Source of the DNA: Lucinisca nassula
Lineage: Eukaryota; Mollusca; Bivalvia; Lucinida; Lucinidae
Length of the DNA stretch: 64,000 nt
NCBI GenBank assembly: GCA_963580285.1
Contig: OY757019.1
Coordinates: 66,236,587 to 66,300,586, forward strand
Direction: 5' to 3'
Shown: positions 61,995-64,000 of the stretch, piece after piece
Numbering within the stretch: the first letter of the stretch is position 1
Layout of the letters: each line of letters opens with the position of its first letter
Program-made: the position numbers and the translations under genes
The notes under the pieces: generated by a model
What the model was told of the DNA's origin: nothing
Databases searched by the model: none
The model's input: only the letters and a program-made list of their open reading frames with translations

Positions 61995-64000
61995 ACAAGA
62001 GGGCCATGATGGCCCTGGATCGCTCACCTGATCCTATTGTACAAATGGAATTGTGGGTAATATATGGTGGAGTGGAGGGTTTGAGCAATTTTGGTTGGAC
62101 CCAAAGACCATTTCTGTGAAATTAATTCAAAATCAGTCTGCCTGTTTAGGAGTAGAAGTCATTTTGAGAAGTAGAAACCATTTTTGATGAAATGACATCT
62201 CAAGCCCTGCTGCCCAATGAAACCAATGGGGTTTAAATGTATTGATGGTTCCACTTGCACCACTTTGCCTAGACAGGCTAAAACCTTCAAAGTGGTTTAC
62301 CAATATTCCTGTAGAAGCACCTTGCAGCCAAAGTGGGTGGGGGCCAAAACTTTCAAAAGACATCTGTCTCTAAAAGGAAGCAATTTAATAGGAATGTTCT
62401 ATGAGTGACCCTCTAACAATATTGCTAAAAATATTTTGCTTAACTGAACATGATGGCCACCACAGCTAAAAACCTCAAACCTCATTCCTGTCAAATAATT
62501 TCATAATCAATCCACTGGTTAAGGAGAAGAAGTTGTTTAAAGGTTTTGTTCACCAGAGCGGCATAGTTTGAGCAATTTTGGTGGAGGGTCACCCAAGGAA
62601 CATTCCTGTCAAGTAATTTCAAAATCCATCCACTGGTTAAGGAGAAGAAGTCGTTTAAAGGTTTTTCTATTTTTAGCTCTGGCAGCCATCTTGTTCACCA
62701 GAGCAGAATGGTTTGAGCACTTTTTGTAGAGGGTCACCCAAGGAACATTCCTGTGAAGTTATTTCAAAATCCATCCACGGGTAAAGGAGAAGAAGTTGTA
62801 TAAACTTTTTTCTATTTTTAGCTCTGGTGGCCATTTTATTCAACCGAGCAGAACGGTTTGAGCAATTGTGGTAGAGGGTCACCGAACGAACATTCCTGTG
62901 AAATAATTTCAAAATCCATCCACTTGTTAAGGAGAAGTCATTTAAAGGTTTTTCTATTTTTAGCTCTGGCGGCCATTTTGTTAACCCGAGCTGAACAGTT
63001 TGAGCAATTTTGGTGGAGGGCCACCCAAGGAACATTCCTGTTAAGTGATTTCAAAATCCATCCGCTGGTAAAGGAGAAGAAGTCGTTTAAAGGTTTTTCT
63101 ATTTAAAGCTCTGGCGGCCATTTTGTTTACCCGAGCGGAACAGTATGAGCAATTTTGGTAGAGGGTCACCAAACAAACACTCCTGTGAAATAATTTCAAA
63201 ATCCATCCACTGGTTATGGAGAAGAAGTCGTTTAAAGGTTTTTCTATTTTTAGCTCTGGTGGCCATCTTGTTCACCCGAGGGGAACAGCATGAGCAATTT
63301 TTGTAGAGGTTTGCCAAAGGAACATTCCTGTGAAATTTCAAAATCCATCCACTGTTTAAGGAGTAGAAGATGTTTAAAGGTTTTTCTATTTTTAGCTCTG
63401 GTGGCCATTTTGTTCACCCGAGCGGAACTCTTTGAGCAATTTTGGTAGAGGATCCCCCAAGGAACATTCCAGCGAAATAATTTCAAAATCCATCCACTGG
63501 TTAAGGAGAAAAAGTTGTTTAAAGCTTTTTCTATTTTTAGCTCTGGTGGCCATTTTGTTCACCCGAGCGGAATGGTTTGGGCAATTTTGGTAGAGGGTCA
63601 CCGAAGGAACATTCCTGTGAAGTAATTTCAAAATCCATCCACTAGTTAGGGAGAAAAAGTCGTTTAAAGCTTTTTCTATTTTTAGCTCTGGCGGCCATTT
63701 TGTTCACCCGAGCGGAATGGTTTGGGCAATTTTGGTAGAGGGTCACCGAAGGAACATTCCTGTGAAGTAATTTCAAAATCCATCCACTAGTTAAGGAGAA
63801 AAAGTCGTTTAAAGCTTTTTCTATTTTTAGCTCTGGTGGCCATTTTGTTCACCCGAGCGGAATGGTTTGGGCAATTTTGGTAGAGGGTCACCGAAGGAAC
63901 ATTCCTGTGAAGTAATTTCAAAATCCATCCACTAGTTAAGGAGAAAAAGTCGTTTAAAGCTTTTTCTATTTTTAGCTCTGGTGGCCATTTTGTTCACCCG
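61995..64000 (+). mobile_element. ACAAGA-type element with 145-bp array, cut by window edge
   Basis: ACAAGAGGGCCATGATGGCC with ATCGCTCACCTGATCC; the array of 145-bp units starts about 62480 and continues to the window end, at least ten units, some adjacent ones nearly identical (63490-63960). Its first 160 bp match the start of the element at 631. The 3' end lies outside the window. Confidence 0.8.
62188..62353 (-). mobile_element. SINE-D fragment
   Basis: GATGAAATGACATCTCAAGC, GAAACCAATGGGGTTTAAAT and GCACCTTGCAGCC show the central and 5' parts in reverse, diverged; the tail is missing. Confidence 0.55.

Overview
This 64 kb window looks like non-coding, transposon-saturated DNA from a bivalve mollusc, probably a heterodont clam. 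That assignment is inference from pattern recognition: AT-rich animal DNA, several tRNA-headed SINE families, and very abundant elements that open with ACAAGAGGG plus a small hairpin and GCTCACCTG, and close with a GGTGAGCTAAAA hairpin, a pattern I associate with bivalve assemblies. I see no prokaryotic operon, no CRISPR array, no rRNA and no convincing host gene or exon. Nearly every long reading frame falls inside a recognisable repeat. The one protein signature I trust is a broken reverse transcriptase at about 24.3-25.2 kb.

The bulk (roughly 0-9 kb, 17-24 kb, 27-33 kb, 38-46 kb, 47-48 kb, 52-55 kb, 60-64 kb) is a superfamily of hairpin-ended elements, called ACAAGA-type here. They share a 5' start ACAAGA(G/A), a short head hairpin, a subterminal motif that is the reverse complement of a motif near the 3' end, a centre of 145-310 bp tandem repeats, a GACGGACGGAC-rich stretch, and a 3' hairpin followed by CTAAAA. 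This resembles non-autonomous Helitron/Helentron-associated elements (HINEs, and the oyster 'pearl' elements). Several subfamilies are present, each with its own matching pair of end motifs.

Into these sit cut-and-paste elements with terminal inverted repeats: a CAGGGSCTGACAAATCC element (1.7-3.1 kb), a G/C-run foldback element (9.2-10.0 kb), a CAGTGTTCAATC element (25.8-26.5 kb), a TA-flanked CAGACCAGC element (32.7-35.6 kb), a TA-flanked element at 40.4-44.7 kb, a pogo/Tc1-like element (45.0-46.2 kb), a hAT-like element carrying an 87-bp minisatellite of about 27 copies (48.9-52.0 kb), and a 5.66 kb element with identical 44-bp inverted ends (56.0-61.7 kb). A small TTAA-inserting, piggyBac-like MITE occurs three times. 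Five SINE families (A-E here) are scattered throughout, many with clear 10-16 bp target-site duplications.

The window carries several of its own controls. For a number of insertions the unoccupied target is present elsewhere in the window: the 3.4 kb element at 5.2-8.6 kb against 47.75 kb, the pogo-like element against 55.03 kb, and the TTAA MITE against two intact SINE-B copies. Relative ages can therefore be read by nesting. The deepest nests are 33.8-34.6 kb (SINE-C and a MITE inside a SINE-B, inside a TIR element, inside a tandem array) and 38.9-46.3 kb (one host element cut by at least six insertions). Family names other than broad superfamily guesses are working labels, not database matches.
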